From assembly GCF_900111905.1 (NCBI RefSeq), contig NZ_FOKM01000008.1:186001-250000 (forward strand): a stretch of 64,000 nt of DNA. Reading direction: 5' to 3'. The notes under the pieces are model-generated. The model was not told where the DNA came from. It worked only from the letters and a program-made list of their open reading frames with translations, and did no database searches. The stretch is from Rhizobium sp. NFR07. GTDB lineage: Bacteria > Pseudomonadota > Alphaproteobacteria > Rhizobiales > Rhizobiaceae. The position numbers were made by a program, and so were the translations under genes. Below are positions 61,449-64,000 of the stretch, one piece after another. Numbering within the stretch: position 1 is the stretch's first letter; every line of letters begins with the position of its first letter.

Positions 61449-64000
61449 TTTCCGGATTTGACGCGAAGAAGATCGCGGCCGCTTCGACCCCGCTGACCAT
61501 CGGCAGCGTGCCGCCCGGCATGGAGCCGCTGCTGCTGGCGGAACTCGCGCGCTCCGGCCAGTCGGTCGCCTATGTTCTCTCCGACGGCCAGCGCATGCCG
61601 GATCTGGAACAGATGCTCTCCTTCGTCGCGCCGGAAATCCCGGTCCTGAGCCTGCCGGCCTGGGACTGTCTGCCTTATGACCGCGTCTCGCCCAGTGCCG
61701 ATGTCTCCGCAAGGAGACTGTCGGCGCTTTCCGGCTTGATCGCCCATGCGAAGAAACCGCATCCCGCGATCGTGCTCGTCACGGTCAACGCCATGCTGCA
61801 AAAAATCGCCCCGGCGGAGATCATAGAAAGCCTCGCGTTTTCGGCCAAGCCCGGCAACCAGATCCGCATGGACGACATCGCTGCCCGACTGGAGCGCAAC
61901 GGCTTCGACCGCGTCTCGACGGTCCGCGAAGTCGGCGAATTCGCCGTGCGCGGCGGCATTCTCGACGTCTTCGTGCCGGGCACGGAAGAGCCGGTCCGCC
62001 TCGATTTCTTCGGGGATACGCTGGAAAGCATCCGCTCCTTTGATCCGGCCAGCCAGCGCACCACGGGCCAGGCCCGCTCCCTTGACCTGAACCCGATGAG
62101 CGAAGTGACGCTGACGCCCGACACGATCAGCCGCTTCCGCAAGAACTATCTCTCGCTCTTCGGCGCCGCCACCCGCGACGACGCGCTCTATCAGGCCGTC
62201 TCCGAAGGCCGCCGTTATGCCGGCATGGAACACTGGCTGCCGCTTTTCTACGACAAGCTGGATACCGCCTTCGATTATCTCGCCGGTTTTCGGATCGTCA
62301 CCGATCACACGGCCAGAGAGGCCGCAGCCGAGCGCTCCAAGCTGGTCATCGACTACTTTGAAGCCCGCCGCGATCAAGGCAGCCAGGGCAAGGGTGCGGC
62401 CGCGCAGGCGACGCCCTACAAGCCGGTCTCCCCCGGCCAGCTCTATCTCGACGGCAAGGCTTTCGCGTCGGCGCTCGACGACGTCGCAGCACTGCGGCTG
62501 ACCCCATTTAACGAGATGGATGCAGCAGGTCGCCCAGTGGTGACACTTGACGCCCACACCGGTCCTCGCTGGGCAAAAAGCCAGGCGGAAGCGGGCGCGG
62601 AGACGCAAGATCGCGATGAACGCGTCAATGTCTTCGATCTCGTCGTCAAGCATATTGCCGACAAGCGAGCCGAAGGAACGAAAGTTCTTGTGACCGGCTG
62701 GTCCGCCGGTTCGCTCGATCGCCTCCTCCAGGTGCTCGACGAGCGAGGCCTGAAGCGGATCAGGCAGATCGACAAGCTGGCCGATCTCGACAAGCTGGAT
62801 AAGGGCGAGGCGGCGTCCGCCGTGATGAGCCTCGAGGCCGGTTTCGAGACCGGCAACATGGCCGTCATCGGCGAGCAGGACATTTTGGGCGACCGCATGG
62901 TCCGCCGCGGCAAGCGGCGCAAGCGCGGCGCCGACTTCCTCACCGAAGTGGCGGGCCTCGACGAAGGCTCGCTTGTCGTCCATGCCGAACACGGCATCGG
63001 CAAGTTCGTCGGCCTCGTGACGATCGAGGCTGCCGGTGCGCCTCGCGCCTGCCTCGAACTGCATTATGCCGACCAGGCAAAACTCTTCCTGCCGGTCGAA
63101 AATATCGACCTTCTCTCCCGTTACGGTTCGGATGCGGCAGAAGCTAATCTAGACCGTCTCGGCGGCGGCGCATGGCAGGCCCGCAAGGCCAAGCTCAAGA
63201 AACGCCTGCTCGACATGGCGGGTGATCTCATCCGCATTGCCGCCACCCGCATGGTGCGCAAGGCACCGGTTCTGGCGACGCCCGAAGGTCTCTACGATGA
63301 GTTCGCCGCCCGTTTTCCCTATGACGAGACGGAAGACCAGGAAAACGCCATCGAATCCGTGCGCGAGGATCTCGCCGCCGGCCGACCGATGGATCGCCTC
63401 GTCTGCGGTGACGTCGGTTTCGGCAAGACGGAAGTGGCGCTCCGCGCCGCCTTCTTCGCCGCCATGAACGGCGCGCAGGTCGCAGTCGTCGTGCCGACCA
63501 CGCTTCTGTCCCGCCAGCATTTCAAGACCTTCACCGATCGCTTCCGCGGTCTGCCGATCAGGATCGCCCAGGCCTCGCGCCTCGTGTCGTCAAAGGAACT
63601 GGCCCAGACGAAGAAGGACATTGCCGATGGCAAGGTCGATATCGTCGTCGGCACCCACGCGCTGCTCGGCGCCGGCATCCAGTTCGCCAATTTGAGCCTG
63701 CTCATCATCGACGAGGAGCAGCACTTCGGCGTGAAGCACAAGGAGCGGCTGAAGGATCTGAAGACCGATGTCCACGTCCTGACGCTCTCGGCCACGCCGA
63801 TCCCCCGCACGCTGCAGCTTGCCATGACCGGTGTTCGCGAGCTGTCGCTGATCACCACCCCGCCGGTCGACCGCATGGCGGTCCGCACCTTCATCTCGCC
63901 CTTCGATCCGCTGGTCATCCGCGAGACGCTGATGCGCGAGCATTATCGCGGCGGCCAGAGTTTTTATGTCTGCCCCCGGCTGGCGGACCTTGCCGATATC
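61445..64000 (+). CDS. mfd: transcription-repair coupling factor Mfd (3' partial)
   Basis: 852 residues are visible before the window ends in frame; the full protein should be about 1150-1200. It removes stalled RNA polymerase from damaged DNA and recruits UvrA. The N-terminal UvrB-like module (about residues 1-350) precedes the RNA-polymerase-binding, CarD-like domain around residue 515 (VVHAEHGIGKFVGLV). The translocase has Walker A GDVGFGKTE (near 655), DEEQ (LLIIDEEQHFG, near 756) and SATPIPRT. The start ATG lies within the sdhE stop. Confidence 0.96.
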   Translation, partial: MISGFDAKKIAAASTPLTIGSVPPGMEPLLLAELARSGQSVAYVLSDGQRMPDLEQMLSFVAPEIPVLSLPAWDCLPYDRVSPSADVSARRLSALSGLIAHAKKPHPAIVLVTVNAMLQKIAPAEIIESLAFSAKPGNQIRMDDIAARLERNGFDRVSTVREVGEFAVRGGILDVFVPGTEEPVRLDFFGDTLESIRSFDPASQRTTGQARSLDLNPMSEVTLTPDTISRFRKNYLSLFGAATRDDALYQAVSEGRRYAGMEHWLPLFYDKLDTAFDYLAGFRIVTDHTAREAAAERSKLVIDYFEARRDQGSQGKGAAAQATPYKPVSPGQLYLDGKAFASALDDVAALRLTPFNEMDAAGRPVVTLDAHTGPRWAKSQAEAGAETQDRDERVNVFDLVVKHIADKRAEGTKVLVTGWSAGSLDRLLQVLDERGLKRIRQIDKLADLDKLDKGEAASAVMSLEAGFETGNMAVIGEQDILGDRMVRRGKRRKRGADFLTEVAGLDEGSLVVHAEHGIGKFVGLVTIEAAGAPRACLELHYADQAKLFLPVENIDLLSRYGSDAAEANLDRLGGGAWQARKAKLKKRLLDMAGDLIRIAATRMVRKAPVLATPEGLYDEFAARFPYDETEDQENAIESVREDLAAGRPMDRLVCGDVGFGKTEVALRAAFFAAMNGAQVAVVVPTTLLSRQHFKTFTDRFRGLPIRIAQASRLVSSKELAQTKKDIADGKVDIVVGTHALLGAGIQFANLSLLIIDEEQHFGVKHKERLKDLKTDVHVLTLSATPIPRTLQLAMTGVRELSLITTPPVDRMAVRTFISPFDPLVIRETLMREHYRGGQSFYVCPRLADLADI

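Noticed and set aside
61388..63064. 558-codon minus-strand frame opposite mfd
   Set aside because: Mfd on the plus strand has all family motifs in the same interval; the antisense frame shows none.

Overview
This is an alphaproteobacterial chromosome segment, most likely from the Rhizobiaceae (Rhizobium/Agrobacterium group). The evidence is high-GC coding DNA, a phosphatidylcholine synthase (Pcs), a PmtA-like methyltransferase, a suf operon of rhizobial layout with candidate IRO-box and ICE sites upstream, a BA14K-type protein, a fused SecDF and palindromic intergenic repeats of the kind common in rhizobia. Both window ends cut through genes: an ABC permease at the left and mfd at the right.

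Positions 1-15737 form an accessory uptake region. It begins with the permease pair of one CUT1-type (sugar-class) ABC importer and a cysteine phosphatase. Two complete CUT1 importers on the minus strand follow. Each is paired with a short zinc-site methyltransferase resembling the C-terminal half of MetE, and the two operons have opposite gene order. Both promoter regions contain the same 14-mer, GCCACTTGTCACAA, about 100 bp before the first start codon. One of these regions also serves a divergent metallophosphoesterase. A MocR-type regulator whose PLP lysine has become tryptophan closes the region. I infer one regulon for import and C1 or phosphoester processing of an unknown small molecule; it is the best candidate here for an undescribed system.

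Positions 16009-27702 hold a BA14K-repeat protein, a LysR regulator divergent from a degenerate alpha/beta-hydrolase and an RND efflux pair, an SDR dehydrogenase divergent from a HAD phosphatase, an APC amino-acid permease, the PmtA-like methyltransferase and a YqaA-type membrane protein. Positions 27786-39249 carry secDF, a hypothetical protein, an alpha/beta-hydrolase, and the cysteine desulfurase-sufB-(coiled coil)-sufC-sufD-sufS-sufT-sufA operon for Fe-S cluster assembly.

Positions 39303-46806 hold a MacAB-like ABC export system, a DUF2171 protein, two tiny membrane proteins, tRNA-Lys, a CcdA-type thiol transporter, a UbiH-family hydroxylase and pcs. Positions 46972-51656 encode a BMP-family (nucleoside-type) ABC importer. 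The right end is housekeeping: glmU and glmS (UDP-GlcNAc supply) with the PQQ glucose dehydrogenase gcd between them, a DUF502 membrane protein, recG, sdhE and mfd.

Start codons were chosen from Shine-Dalgarno spacing and family alignment from memory. No database search or folding program was run.
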